Source of the DNA: Oceanihabitans iliipiscarium
Lineage (GTDB): Bacteria; Bacteroidota; Bacteroidia; Flavobacteriales; Flavobacteriaceae
Reading direction: 5' to 3'
DNA length: 64,000 nucleotides
Assembly (NCBI RefSeq): GCF_042686125.1
Contig: NZ_JBHUOV010000001.1
Coordinates: 372,001-436,000, forward strand
Shown: piece by piece, positions 43,223-52,072 of the stretch
How positions within the stretch are numbered: position 1 is the stretch's first letter
How the letters are laid out: each line of letters starts with the position of its first letter
Made by a program: the position numbers and the translations under genes
The notes under the pieces: generated by a model
Told to the model about the DNA's origin: nothing
Seen by the model: only the letters and a program-made list of their open reading frames with translations
The model's database searches: none

Positions 43223-44207
43223 TTTTAAACATCACCAATCTGCGCATTGTGAAAATGGTGTAGTTTCAAATTTAATGAAGCATAATGGTTTTAATATTAG
43301 TGAGCCTTTGGTCTTTGGAATTGGTTCAGGATTGCTCTTTTGCTATATTCCGTTTTTAATGGTTAATCACGCACCTGCGATTACCTACAGAGCGATGCCA
43401 GGATTTATTTTTAAGCGTTTTGCAAAACGCGTAGGTATCAAAATAAAACGTGAGAAATTTAAAGATCCTAAAAAAGCAAAAGCTAGATTAGACGAAAATT
43501 TAAAAAATAATAATCCAGTAGGTTTGCAAGTCGGTGTCTATAATTTAACTTATTTTCCAGACGAATATCGCTTTCATTTTAATGCACATAATCTTGTGGT
43601 TTATGGAAAAGAAAATGACACTTATTTAATTAGCGATCCTGTTATGGAAACTGTAACGACTTTAACAGATAAACAACTTGAAAAAGTACGATTTGCAAAA
43701 GGCGCATTACCTCCTAAAGGACATATTTATTATCCTACTGATTTTCCTAAAGAATTAGCCTTAGAACAAGCTATAGTTAAAGGCATTAAACACACGTGTC
43801 GAGATATGCTTGCGCCTGTTCCAATTGTTGGTGTAAAAGGCATAAGAACTATTGCGAAACTTATTCGCAAATGGCCTAAAAACAAAGGCACAAAAGTCGC
43901 CAATCATTACTTAGGACAAATCGTGAGAATGCAAGAAGAGATTGGTACTGGAGGTGGAGGTTTTCGCTATATTTTTGCTGCATTTTTACAAGAATCAAGT
44001 AAGATTTTAAACAAGCCTGAACTTACTGAATTAGCCAAAGAAATGACACTAATTGGAGATTTATGGCGTGATTTTGCTGTAGACGCTTCACGTATTTATA
44101 AAAATAGAGGAGCAAAAACTGATGGTTATAATGATGTGGCTTCTCAATTAGAAATTATCGCAGATAAAGAAGAAATATTCTTTAAAAAATTAAAGAAAAC
44201 TGTATAG
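43212..44207 (+). CDS. BtrH-like putative acyltransferase
   Basis: 331 residues. The N-terminal 140 residues match the BtrH N-terminal/DUF4872 type: HHQSAHCENGVVSNLMKHNG with a candidate nucleophile Cys near residue 12, a GIGSGLLF segment, and Asn-His-like HNLVVYG, forming a cysteine-peptidase-like triad. BtrH in butirosin synthesis moves an acyl group from an ACP to an amine acceptor. By analogy this protein could esterify the polyene acyl-ACP with the dialkylresorcinol hydroxyl, the key joining step of flexirubins. That function is inference; other acyltransferases in the cluster compete for it. Confidence 0.82.
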   Translation: MQIDFKHHQSAHCENGVVSNLMKHNGFNISEPLVFGIGSGLLFCYIPFLMVNHAPAITYRAMPGFIFKRFAKRVGIKIKREKFKDPKKAKARLDENLKNNNPVGLQVGVYNLTYFPDEYRFHFNAHNLVVYGKENDTYLISDPVMETVTTLTDKQLEKVRFAKGALPPKGHIYYPTDFPKELALEQAIVKGIKHTCRDMLAPVPIVGVKGIRTIAKLIRKWPKNKGTKVANHYLGQIVRMQEEIGTGGGGFRYIFAAFLQESSKILNKPELTELAKEMTLIGDLWRDFAVDASRIYKNRGAKTDGYNDVASQLEIIADKEEIFFKKLKKTV

Positions 44208-44208
44208 A

Positions 44209-44952
44209 ATGATTCAAATTGAACAGATTTCTAAAAAATATAAAACTGCTGAAAATTATTCGGTATCTAATTTAGATTTGTTCATTGCTGAAAATGAAAT
44301 CTTCGGTTTGCTTGGTCCTAATGGTGCTGGAAAAACAACCTTGATTTCACTACTCTGTTCACTAATAAAACCTACATCTGGATCTTTCTCAATTGATGGA
44401 TTGACCTATCAAAAAAATAAAAACCAACTCAAACAACTTATTGGAATAGTTCCACAAGAGTATGCGCTTTACCCTACCTTAACTGCTTTTGAAAATTTAA
44501 GCTATTTTGGAAGTATGTATGGTTTAAAAGGAAAAAGTCTTGAAACAAAAATCAATTCAGCTTTAGAGCATTTAGGACTACTCGCTTTTGCCAACAAAAA
44601 CATTGAAACCTTTTCTGGAGGTATGAAACGTCGTATCAATTTAATTGCAAGTATTTTACACGAACCTAAAGTCTTGTTTTTAGACGAACCAACCGTTGGT
44701 GTCGATGTTCAATCTAAAAATGTTATTATTGAGTTTCTTCAAGACTTAAATAAAAAAGGAACGACAATTATTTACACTTCGCACCATCTAAATGAAGCCG
44801 AATCTTTTTGCACAAAAGTAGCCATTATAGATCATGGCAAACTCATAATTGAAGGAAAGCCTCATGAACTTATAAGTAATTACAAAGAGGCTCATAATCT
44901 AGAAGATGTGTTTTTAAGTTTAACTGGAAAAGGCCTTAGAGATCATGCATAA
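44209..44952 (+). CDS. ABC transporter ATP-binding protein
   Basis: 247 residues. Walker A GPNGAGKTT (about 36-44), Q-loop VPQEYALYP, signature FSGGMKRR, Walker B VLFLDEPTVGVD and the switch His in YTSHHLNEAE are all intact. Closest in style to ABC-2-type exporters. It overlaps the permease gene by 8 bases, and both lie inside the pigment operon, so the complex probably exports a pigment precursor or lipid. Confidence 0.95.
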   Translation: MIQIEQISKKYKTAENYSVSNLDLFIAENEIFGLLGPNGAGKTTLISLLCSLIKPTSGSFSIDGLTYQKNKNQLKQLIGIVPQEYALYPTLTAFENLSYFGSMYGLKGKSLETKINSALEHLGLLAFANKNIETFSGGMKRRINLIASILHEPKVLFLDEPTVGVDVQSKNVIIEFLQDLNKKGTTIIYTSHHLNEAESFCTKVAIIDHGKLIIEGKPHELISNYKEAHNLEDVFLSLTGKGLRDHA

Positions 44953-46210
44953 ACTTTGGGCTTCTACATATAAAGAATTTTTATTACTCACTAGAGATAT
45001 TGGCGGTATTGCTATTCTTTTTGTCATGCCTTTGGTTTTAATTATCACGATTACACTCATTCAAGACAGCACGTTTAAAACGGTTAGCGATGCTAAAATC
45101 CCTGTTTTATTAGTCAATAATGATAATGGAAATGTTTCAGAAACCATCCGAAAAGGATTAGAAGATTCTAATGCTTTTGAAGTGATTATAAATGACAATG
45201 AAAATGAAGCAAGAGATTTAGTATTCTCCGGAAAGTATCAACTCGCTATTATTATTCCTAAAAACCTGTCTTCAGATTTAGAACTAAAAGTCAATCAGAA
45301 TGTAGAAGGTATTATCGCTAAATTTGGTTTAGAAGAGGAAGAAGAAACAACAATTATTGACATTCCTAAAAAGGAAGTTAAACTCTATTTTGATCCTGCG
45401 ACACAGCTTTCCTTTAAATCATCAGTAAAAAATGGTATTGATAAAATGATTTCTAAAATTGAAACGCAATCCATTTACAAGGCCTTTCAAGCACAAATCA
45501 CAGATGATCCTTCTGAAGCTATTTTTGAAACCGAAAATTTCATCAGCTTTAAAGAAATTATGCCCAAAAAAGATGAGGAAGAAATGATCCCGAATTCTGT
45601 ACAACATAATGTTCCTGCATGGACTTTATTTGCTATATTTTTCATTATAGTGCCGCTTTCTATTAATATCGTTAAAGAAAAAAGTCAAGGAACGTTTGTA
45701 AGGTTACGTACTAATCCTGTGTCTTATGCAACCGTTTTAGGAGGGAAAACATTGGTTTATCTCGCTGTTTGTATTATTCAGTTTATTTTAATGTTAGCCA
45801 TTGGTGTGTATGTTTTTCCAGCAATTGGCTTGCCTACTTTAGACGTTTCAGGGCGTTTGCCTTTACTCTTTATAGTGGCTATATTTGCTGGGCTTGCAGC
45901 GATAGGTCTAGGGTTATTACTCGGAACCATTGCAAAAACTCAAGAACAATCTGCTCCTTTTGGTGCAACTTTCGTGGTTATTTTAGCTGCGCTTGGTGGT
46001 GTTTGGGTTCCTGTTTTTATCATGCCAAAGTTCATGCAAACTTTATCAAATATTTCTCCAATGAATTGGGGATTAAATGCATTTTACGATGTATTTTTAC
46101 GCCATTCAGGACTTTTAGAAATTCTCCCAGAAATAGGTTTACTATTTTTATTTTTTATAGTCACTACATTAATTGCTATTGTTTATAATGAAAAGAAAAA
46201 TGCAGTCTAA
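44945..46210 (+). CDS. ABC-2 type transporter permease
   Basis: 421 residues. One N-terminal membrane helix (about 16-36), a large periplasmic domain (about 37-220), then five C-terminal helices form the usual ABC-2 (YhgE/DrrB-like) half-transporter layout. FVRLRTNPVSYATVLGGKTLVYL is a typical coupling-helix region. It works with the ATPase encoded immediately upstream; a homodimer of each is expected. The thioesterase gene begins inside its last codons. Confidence 0.93.
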   Translation: MHKLWASTYKEFLLLTRDIGGIAILFVMPLVLIITITLIQDSTFKTVSDAKIPVLLVNNDNGNVSETIRKGLEDSNAFEVIINDNENEARDLVFSGKYQLAIIIPKNLSSDLELKVNQNVEGIIAKFGLEEEEETTIIDIPKKEVKLYFDPATQLSFKSSVKNGIDKMISKIETQSIYKAFQAQITDDPSEAIFETENFISFKEIMPKKDEEEMIPNSVQHNVPAWTLFAIFFIIVPLSINIVKEKSQGTFVRLRTNPVSYATVLGGKTLVYLAVCIIQFILMLAIGVYVFPAIGLPTLDVSGRLPLLFIVAIFAGLAAIGLGLLLGTIAKTQEQSAPFGATFVVILAALGGVWVPVFIMPKFMQTLSNISPMNWGLNAFYDVFLRHSGLLEILPEIGLLFLFFIVTTLIAIVYNEKKNAV

Positions 46211-46640
46211 ATTAAATCGAATAGAACATACTAATCAAGTACGTGTGCGATTTGTAGAAACCGATCCTTTAGGGATTGTGTGGCATGGCAATTATATCCA
46301 ATATTTTGAAGATGGTCGTGAGTCTTTTGGAAGAAAACATGGTATTTCCTATCTAGATCAAAAAGAACATGGCTATGCAACACCTATTGTAAAGTCAAGT
46401 ACAAATCATAAATTGCCTTTACGTTATGGAGATGTTGCAACTATAAAAACAATATACATTGATAGTCCAGCTGCTAAAATGGTATTCCGCTATGAAATCT
46501 TTAACCAAAACAACCAGCTCGTATGTACTGGTGAAACTGTTCAGGTGTTTGTAGATCATATTGGCGATGGCGATTTATCATTAACCATTCCTGAATTTTT
46601 TATGGAATGGAAAAAAAATGTAGGCTTATTAGATGAGTAA
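46200..46640 (+). CDS. 4HBT-family thioesterase
   Basis: 146 residues from ATG 46200; an ATG at 46188 is an alternative. The YbgC/4-hydroxybenzoyl-CoA thioesterase-type signature is present: RVRFVETDPLGIVWHGNYIQYFEDGRESF, with Asp (about 22) as catalytic candidate and HGNYxxYFExGR intact. It may release a finished or aberrant acyl chain from ACP. It overlaps the permease gene by 11 bases and the next ketosynthase gene by 8 bases. Confidence 0.9.
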   Translation: MQSKLNRIEHTNQVRVRFVETDPLGIVWHGNYIQYFEDGRESFGRKHGISYLDQKEHGYATPIVKSSTNHKLPLRYGDVATIKTIYIDSPAAKMVFRYEIFNQNNQLVCTGETVQVFVDHIGDGDLSLTIPEFFMEWKKNVGLLDE

Positions 46641-47778
46641 AGTTTACGTTTCACATAACAATATTATGTCTTCATTAGGTTTTTCTAGTGACGCTGTTGT
46701 GAAACATATTCACAATGAAGTTTCAGGATTACAACATATAAACGACAACTCTATTCTACCTGAACCTTTTTATACTTCTTTAATTTCTACGGAAGACTTA
46801 AATTCTACCTTCAACTTTTTAAATCCAAAAGGCGATTATACACGTTTAGAACAGATGATGATTTCATCTTTAAGTCCTGTTATTGAAGCGTCAAATATAG
46901 GGTTAAATGAGCGTGTTGGACTTATTGTTTCAACTACAAAAGGGAATGTAGATGCTTTAGACGAAAATAATCCTTTTCATAAAGACAGAGCCTATTTAAG
47001 TCAGTTAGGTTATCAAATTAAAGAATTTTTCAGCTTTAAAAACGATGCCATCATAGTATCTAATGCCTGTGTTTCTGGCATTTTAGCTGTGGCTATTGCC
47101 AAACGATATATTCAACAAGGCATTTATGACCATGTGTTTATTACAAGCGGAGATGTAATTACAGAATTTATTTTGTCTGGATTTAATTCATTTCAAGCGT
47201 TAAGCCAAGAACCTTGTCGGCCTTATGATAAAAACCGAACAGGAATTAATATAGGTGAAGTTGCAGCAAGTGTTCTGGTAACTAAAGATTCTAACAATTT
47301 AGCTGATGAAGCCGTTACTGTTTTAGGCGAAGGGTCTTGTAATGATGCCAATCATATTTCTGGGCCTTCAAGAACTGGGGAAGGCTTATATAGAAGTATG
47401 CAATCTGCATTTCATCAAGCTGGTATATCTTCAGATGCAGTAGATTATATTTCTGCGCATGGAACAGCAACTCTATTTAACGACGAAATGGAAGCTATTG
47501 CCTTCAACAGAATGCAACTAAATCACGTTCCTCTGAATAGTCTTAAAGGTTATTTCGGACATAGTTTAGGGGCTTCTGGGTTAGTAGAAACTATTGTTGG
47601 CATGCACTCATTAAAAAATAATACTTTGTATAAATCGTTAGGTTTTGAAACACTAGGTGTAACTCAACCCATTAATGTGATTACAAAAACGACAACTCAA
47701 CCATTACAAACATTTTTAAAAACAGCCTCTGGATTTGGAGGTTGTAATACAGCCATTTTATTTCAAAAAACAAATTAA
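46633..47778 (+). CDS. Beta-ketoacyl synthase, active triad intact
   Basis: 381 residues. Cys146 in SNACVSGILAVAIAK, His276 in SAHGTATLFNDEMEA and His310 in GYFGHSLGASGLVE make a full KS triad. It is shorter and more divergent than the FabF-like enzyme at 37363, resembling the third KS (ApeR-like) seen in aryl polyene clusters. The exact chain length it makes cannot be predicted. Confidence 0.92.
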   Translation: MSKVYVSHNNIMSSLGFSSDAVVKHIHNEVSGLQHINDNSILPEPFYTSLISTEDLNSTFNFLNPKGDYTRLEQMMISSLSPVIEASNIGLNERVGLIVSTTKGNVDALDENNPFHKDRAYLSQLGYQIKEFFSFKNDAIIVSNACVSGILAVAIAKRYIQQGIYDHVFITSGDVITEFILSGFNSFQALSQEPCRPYDKNRTGINIGEVAASVLVTKDSNNLADEAVTVLGEGSCNDANHISGPSRTGEGLYRSMQSAFHQAGISSDAVDYISAHGTATLFNDEMEAIAFNRMQLNHVPLNSLKGYFGHSLGASGLVETIVGMHSLKNNTLYKSLGFETLGVTQPINVITKTTTQPLQTFLKTASGFGGCNTAILFQKTN

Positions 47779-47781
47779 TAT

Positions 47782-48843
47782 ATGTCAACCCAAAACATTA
47801 AAGCTATAGACGCCATTCAAGAAGCACAAAAAATTGCTTTCGCGCCTTTTGTATTTCAAGCCGTTATTTCTTTACGTAAATTAGGTGTTTTCAGCCTTAT
47901 TTTTGATAAACGAAAAAAAGGAGGAATAACCGCTAAAGCGATTGCAGATACATTAGAGATTAGCACTTATGGTGTTGGCGTATTATTAGAAATTGCCGAA
48001 ACCTCTAATATCGTGTCAAAAAACGAAACTGGCCATTATGAAATTACAACTATTGGTTATTATTTAAATTATCACGAAACTGTAAATGTGAATATTAACT
48101 TTACAAATGAAGTTTGTTATAAAGGTTTATTTCATTTAGATGAAGCAATAAAAACGGGGAAACCTGCAGGTTTAAAAGAATTAGGTGATTGGAGTACAAT
48201 ATACGAGGGCTTATCTCAACTAACACCTTTACAACAAAAATCATGGTTTGAATTTGACCATCATTATTCTGATGATATTTTTAGCGAAGCTTTAGAGCTG
48301 GTCTTTAAAAAAGAACGAAAAACCATTTTTGACATTGGTGCCAATACTGGAAAATTTACCATTCAATGCTGTAAGTATAACGATGCTGTAAATATCACTA
48401 TGATTGATCTTCCTGGACAACTTAACAAAGCTGTTGCTAATGTTAAAAAAGAAGGCTTTCAAGAACGCGTTAAAAGCCATGAAATTGATTGGTTATCAGA
48501 AAACCCACAAATACCTAGTGGTGCAGAAACTATTTGGATGTGTCAGTTTTTAGATTGCTTTTCTAAAGAAGAAATTCTTAAAGTGTTAAAAACATGTGTG
48601 AATTCAATGGATGAAAATTCAGAATTAATCATCATTGAAACTTTTACTGATCGACAAAAATTTGATAATGCTAAATTTATTTTAGAAGCGACTTCACTTT
48701 ATTTCACTGTACTTGCTAATGGTAACTCTAAAATGTATAAAGCCACAGAATTTAAAGACATTGCTTCTGAAGCTGGGTTAGAAATTAAAGAAGATATTGC
48801 TGTTGGTGAATATCATACCATGTTTACCTTTAATAAAAAATAA
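47782..48843 (+). CDS. SAM-dependent O-methyltransferase-like enzyme
   Basis: 353 residues. The N-terminal winged-helix dimerisation domain (ITAKAIADTLEISTYGVGVLLEIAE) and the SAM-binding loop FDIGANTGKFT (about 178-188), with MIDLPGQL, are typical of the acetylserotonin/small-molecule O-methyltransferase family. The catalytic histidine of plant enzymes is not obvious in WMCQFLDCFS. It may methylate a ring position or hydroxyl of the aryl polyene; C-methylation is also known for flexirubins. One base overlaps the next gene. Confidence 0.88.
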   Translation: MSTQNIKAIDAIQEAQKIAFAPFVFQAVISLRKLGVFSLIFDKRKKGGITAKAIADTLEISTYGVGVLLEIAETSNIVSKNETGHYEITTIGYYLNYHETVNVNINFTNEVCYKGLFHLDEAIKTGKPAGLKELGDWSTIYEGLSQLTPLQQKSWFEFDHHYSDDIFSEALELVFKKERKTIFDIGANTGKFTIQCCKYNDAVNITMIDLPGQLNKAVANVKKEGFQERVKSHEIDWLSENPQIPSGAETIWMCQFLDCFSKEEILKVLKTCVNSMDENSELIIIETFTDRQKFDNAKFILEATSLYFTVLANGNSKMYKATEFKDIASEAGLEIKEDIAVGEYHTMFTFNKK

Positions 48844-49463
48844 TGAATCCATCATATCACATAAAATCCTTTTGTAGCATAAAGAACAGTCAAGTGTCTT
48901 TGAATGGAAATGTGGTATTCGAAAGTAATACAGATTCATTTTCAGAATTTATAAAAGCAGCTTATAAAGATCAAAACACTAAATATCCTAAGTTTTTTAA
49001 AATGGATAATTTAAGTAAGCTTGCCTTTATTGCAGCAGATATTCTATTAAAAAATGAAAATATAGATTCAGAACAAGATCATAATATTGCTATAGTTTTT
49101 TCTAATAAATCTTCTAGTCTAAATACAGACAGAAAGCACCAAGAGTCTATTCAAAATAAAGAAAGCTACTATCCAAGTCCTGCCGTTTTTGTTTATACTT
49201 TACCTAATATTTGCATTGGTGAGATAAGTATAAAATATAAGCTGTATTCTGAGAATAGTTTTTTTATCTTTGACAACTTTAATGCTGAACATTTGTTAAA
49301 CTATTCAAATAGTTTATTATCAACTAACAAAGCTAATCAAGTGCTTTGTGGTTGGGTAGAATTTGATAGTGAAAACAACTACGAAGCATTTTTATATTTA
49401 GTTGCTGAAGACGGCAAAATAAAACATAGTAAACAAGACATAATAACATTATATAATACATAA
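48843..49463 (+). CDS. Catalytically dead, half-length ketosynthase-like protein
   Basis: 206 residues. The pattern YPKFFKMDNLSKLAFIAADILL, then IAIVFSNKSSSLNTD and YYPSPAVFVYTLPNICIGEISIKY, follows the N-terminal half of beta-ketoacyl synthases (Ketoacyl-synt_2 type), where the text continues to the nucleophile loop. Here that loop reads SENSFFIFD with no Cys, and the C-terminal half with both His residues is absent. It cannot be a normal condensing enzyme. A structural or regulatory partner, or an ACP-docking role, is inferred. The second ACP gene starts one base after its stop. Confidence 0.8.
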   Translation: MNPSYHIKSFCSIKNSQVSLNGNVVFESNTDSFSEFIKAAYKDQNTKYPKFFKMDNLSKLAFIAADILLKNENIDSEQDHNIAIVFSNKSSSLNTDRKHQESIQNKESYYPSPAVFVYTLPNICIGEISIKYKLYSENSFFIFDNFNAEHLLNYSNSLLSTNKANQVLCGWVEFDSENNYEAFLYLVAEDGKIKHSKQDIITLYNT

Positions 49464-49464
49464 T

Positions 49465-49722
49465 ATGGACGCTTTAAAAAAAGAATTAAAAGAAAACATT
49501 ATCGAGCAATTAAACCTTGAAGACATGTCTACAGATGATATCGCAAATGATGATATGCTTTTTGGTGATGGCCTAGGTTTAGATTCGATTGATGCTTTAG
49601 AACTTATCGTGATGTTAGATAAGAGTTATGGTATTAAATTAACAGACCCTAAAGAAGGGCGCGCTATTTTTGAGTCTATAGACACAATGGCTGCTTATAT
49701 TACAGAACATAGAACTAAGTAA
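49465..49722 (+). CDS. Acyl carrier protein 2 of the pigment cluster
   Basis: 85 residues. The phosphopantetheine site is Ser41 in GLGLDSIDALEL. It differs from ACP 1 (LDSLDF), suggesting separate use, probably polyene chain extension given the adjacent KS/CLF-like pair and half-KS. Acidic throughout, as expected. Confidence 0.94.
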   Translation: MDALKKELKENIIEQLNLEDMSTDDIANDDMLFGDGLGLDSIDALELIVMLDKSYGIKLTDPKEGRAIFESIDTMAAYITEHRTK

Positions 49723-49759
49723 AATTCTTTAAAAAAACCTCTAAACTACGCTCGAGCAG

Positions 49760-49804
49760 ACTTACATATTGTTAGGTCGAGCGCAGTCAAGACCTAATTT
49801 ATAT
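49760..49804. repeat. Copy 2 of the dispersed repeat, inside the pigment operon
   Basis: Bases 49776-49800 are the reverse complement of 17539-17563 with one mismatch, and ACTTACATAT at 49760-49769 matches 17562-17571. TTAGGTC (49772-49778) and GACCTAA (49791-49797) form a local 7-bp hairpin. The element fills the only sizeable gap between the second ACP and the next KS, and its TTG-opened reading through 49769 is a by-product. Confidence 0.75.
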
Positions 49805-51007
49805 ATGAGCAAAGGTGTTGCTATAACAGGAATGGGAATTATTTCTGCCATTGGAAACAATGTTGTAGAAAACTACCAGTCGCTTATAGATGGTAAAAAA
49901 GGAATCTCGCGTGTTTCTAAAATAAAAACCAATCATGTGAATGATATCATGGTTGGCGAAATTCATTTTACTAATCAGGAACTGGAGCAACAACTTGGTT
50001 TAACTTCAGATAATAATTATTCCAGAACAGCACTTCTTGGTGCTGTTGCTGCTAAAGAAGCTATAGCATCAGCTGGAATTATTAATATTAATGCTCACAA
50101 AACAGGGCTAATTTCTTCAACCAGCGTTGGAGGAATGGATATGACCGAACGCTATTATTACGATTATTTAGAAAATAAAGCCACTCAAAAATATATTGAA
50201 GGGCATCATGCTGGAGACTCTACTCAAAAAATCGCAGAGCAATTAGGTATTAAACAAAGCTTAGTTACAACAATAAGCACAGCATGCTCTTCTGCTGCCA
50301 ATGCCATCATGCTAGGCGCACGCTTAATAAAATCTGGCCAATTAGATCGTGTGATTGTTGGTGGCGCAGACTGCCTATCAAAATTCACGATTAATGGTTT
50401 TAAAACCTTAATGATTTTATCTGATACCTATAACACGCCTTTTGATGAAAACCGAAAAGGGCTAAATCTTGGGGAAGCTGCTGCTTTTCTAGTTTTAGAA
50501 TCTGATGCAGTCGTACAAGCCGAAAACAAAAACGTATTGGCCTATGTTAAAGGTTATGGAAACGCCAACGATGCACACCATCAAACAGCGTCTTCTGAAA
50601 ATGGTGATGGTGCAACACTTGCTATGGAAAAAGCGTTAAAAGTAGCCAACTATTCCCCAACAGGCATTGATTATGTAAATGCTCACGGTACTGCAACTGG
50701 AAACAACGACTTGTCTGAAGGGCGTGCCATCATCAGAATTTTTGGTAATAATGTTCCTGATTTTAGCTCTACAAAAGCTTACACAGGCCACACCTTGGCT
50801 GCTGCAGGAGCGATTGAAGCTGTGTATTCTGTTTTAGCACTGCAACATAATGTGATTTATCCGAATCTGAATTTTAAAACGCAGATGAAAGAATTCAATA
50901 TCACACCTCAACTCACACTTAAAGAAAAGCCATTACAAACCATTATGTCTAATTCATTTGGTTTTGGAGGGAATTGTTCAACCGTAATTTTTTCAAAAGA
51001 ACAATAA
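49805..51007 (+). CDS. Beta-ketoacyl synthase, KS partner of a KS/CLF-like pair
   Basis: 400 residues from ATG 49805. A TTG-started extension from 49769 would read through the dispersed repeat and is rejected. The full triad is Cys161 in STACSSAANA, His294 in NAHGTATGNNDLSEG and His329 in AYTGHTLAAAG. The end SNSFGFGGNCSTVIF is standard. One base after its stop begins a KS-like gene lacking all three catalytic residues. This arrangement matches the ApeO:ApeC ketosynthase:chain-length-factor heterodimer of aryl polyene synthesis, so it is probably the main polyene-extending KS. Confidence 0.93.
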   Translation: MSKGVAITGMGIISAIGNNVVENYQSLIDGKKGISRVSKIKTNHVNDIMVGEIHFTNQELEQQLGLTSDNNYSRTALLGAVAAKEAIASAGIININAHKTGLISSTSVGGMDMTERYYYDYLENKATQKYIEGHHAGDSTQKIAEQLGIKQSLVTTISTACSSAANAIMLGARLIKSGQLDRVIVGGADCLSKFTINGFKTLMILSDTYNTPFDENRKGLNLGEAAAFLVLESDAVVQAENKNVLAYVKGYGNANDAHHQTASSENGDGATLAMEKALKVANYSPTGIDYVNAHGTATGNNDLSEGRAIIRIFGNNVPDFSSTKAYTGHTLAAAGAIEAVYSVLALQHNVIYPNLNFKTQMKEFNITPQLTLKEKPLQTIMSNSFGFGGNCSTVIFSKEQ

Positions 51008-52072
51008 ATGAAAAAAGTATACATCAATAGCATTGCTTCAATTTCTGCTCAAAAAACATTTGACCATACAACGTTTTTAGATGAAATTATTGACCATGAA
51101 GCTCAGGTTATTAATGTCGTTAACCCTAATTATAAAGACTACATTCCTCCTGCTGCTGCACGACGTATGGCAAAAGGGATAAAAATGGGAGTTGTCGCCT
51201 CTAAAATGGCGTTGCAAGAATCTGGTTTAGATCAAGTAGATGCTATTATTACTGGAACTGGAATGGGTTGTGTGCGTGATTCAGAAAAATTTGTAAGTGC
51301 TATCATTGATAATGATGAACAGTACCTAACACCAACTTCTTTTATTCAATCGACTCATAATACCGTTGGCGGACAAATTGCTTTGGAGTTGCAATGTAAA
51401 GGCTATAATTTTACTTATGTACATGCAAGTAATTCTTTTGAATCTGCTTTGTTAGATGCCAAGCTTCAGTTAGAGTTGAATGAAGAAAATAATATTTTAA
51501 TTGGTGGTGTTGATGAGTTAGGCGATCATACTGTAACCATTCATAAACTCATCAATCATATAAAACCTGAAGCTGTAAAAACTTCAGAATTATTAGAATC
51601 AAAAACAGAAGGTGCTGTTTTTGGTGAAGGTGCTAATTTCTTTGTCCTTTCTAATAAAAAACAGACTCATTCTTATGCAGAAATTGAAGCTGTTAAACTA
51701 TTCAATACCTTATCAGAAAATAACGTTTCACAAGCTGCAACTCAATTTTTAAAAGATAATAACCTTGAGATAGATGATGTAGATCTACTTGTTCTTGGAA
51801 ATAATGGCGATGTTAATTTTGACGCTTATTATCATACATTAAGCACAGGAATATTTAACAAGACCCAACAAGTTTATTATAAACATTTAAGCGGAGAGTT
51901 TAATACTGCCTCGTCTTTTGGTTTGTGGTTAGCTTCAAAAATATTAAAAACACAAACGCTTCCTGAAGTGGTTAAACTTAATCATTTACCTACATCAAAT
52001 TTCAAAACCATTTTATTATACAATCAGTATCGTGGAGAAAATCATAGCTTCACGCTACTCAAACAATGCTAA
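51008..52072 (+). CDS. Chain-length-factor-like degenerate ketosynthase
   Basis: 354 residues, KS fold by its overall pattern (AAARRMAKGIKMGVVASKMAL, GTGMGCVRDSEKF, TPTSFIQSTHNTVGGQIAL). The nucleophile loop reads YVHASNSFES with no Cys. The first His motif is replaced by LVLGNNGDVNFD, and the third region reads KHLSGEFNTASSFG. It is thus inactive as a condensing enzyme and fits the chain length factor (ApeC-like) role, set beside its active KS partner with no gap. The 7-base overlap with the next gene continues tight packing. Confidence 0.88.
   Translation: MKKVYINSIASISAQKTFDHTTFLDEIIDHEAQVINVVNPNYKDYIPPAAARRMAKGIKMGVVASKMALQESGLDQVDAIITGTGMGCVRDSEKFVSAIIDNDEQYLTPTSFIQSTHNTVGGQIALELQCKGYNFTYVHASNSFESALLDAKLQLELNEENNILIGGVDELGDHTVTIHKLINHIKPEAVKTSELLESKTEGAVFGEGANFFVLSNKKQTHSYAEIEAVKLFNTLSENNVSQAATQFLKDNNLEIDDVDLLVLGNNGDVNFDAYYHTLSTGIFNKTQQVYYKHLSGEFNTASSFGLWLASKILKTQTLPEVVKLNHLPTSNFKTILLYNQYRGENHSFTLLKQC

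Noticed and set aside
45769..46188. Alternative-frame open reading in the ABC permease gene
   Set aside because: Cys/Trp/Phe-rich text typical of out-of-frame membrane protein coding; the permease frame is intact and conserved.
49769..49804. TTG-started extension of the KS at 49805
   Set aside because: The extra 12 codons lie wholly within the dispersed repeat; the KS N-terminus is conventional from ATG 49805.
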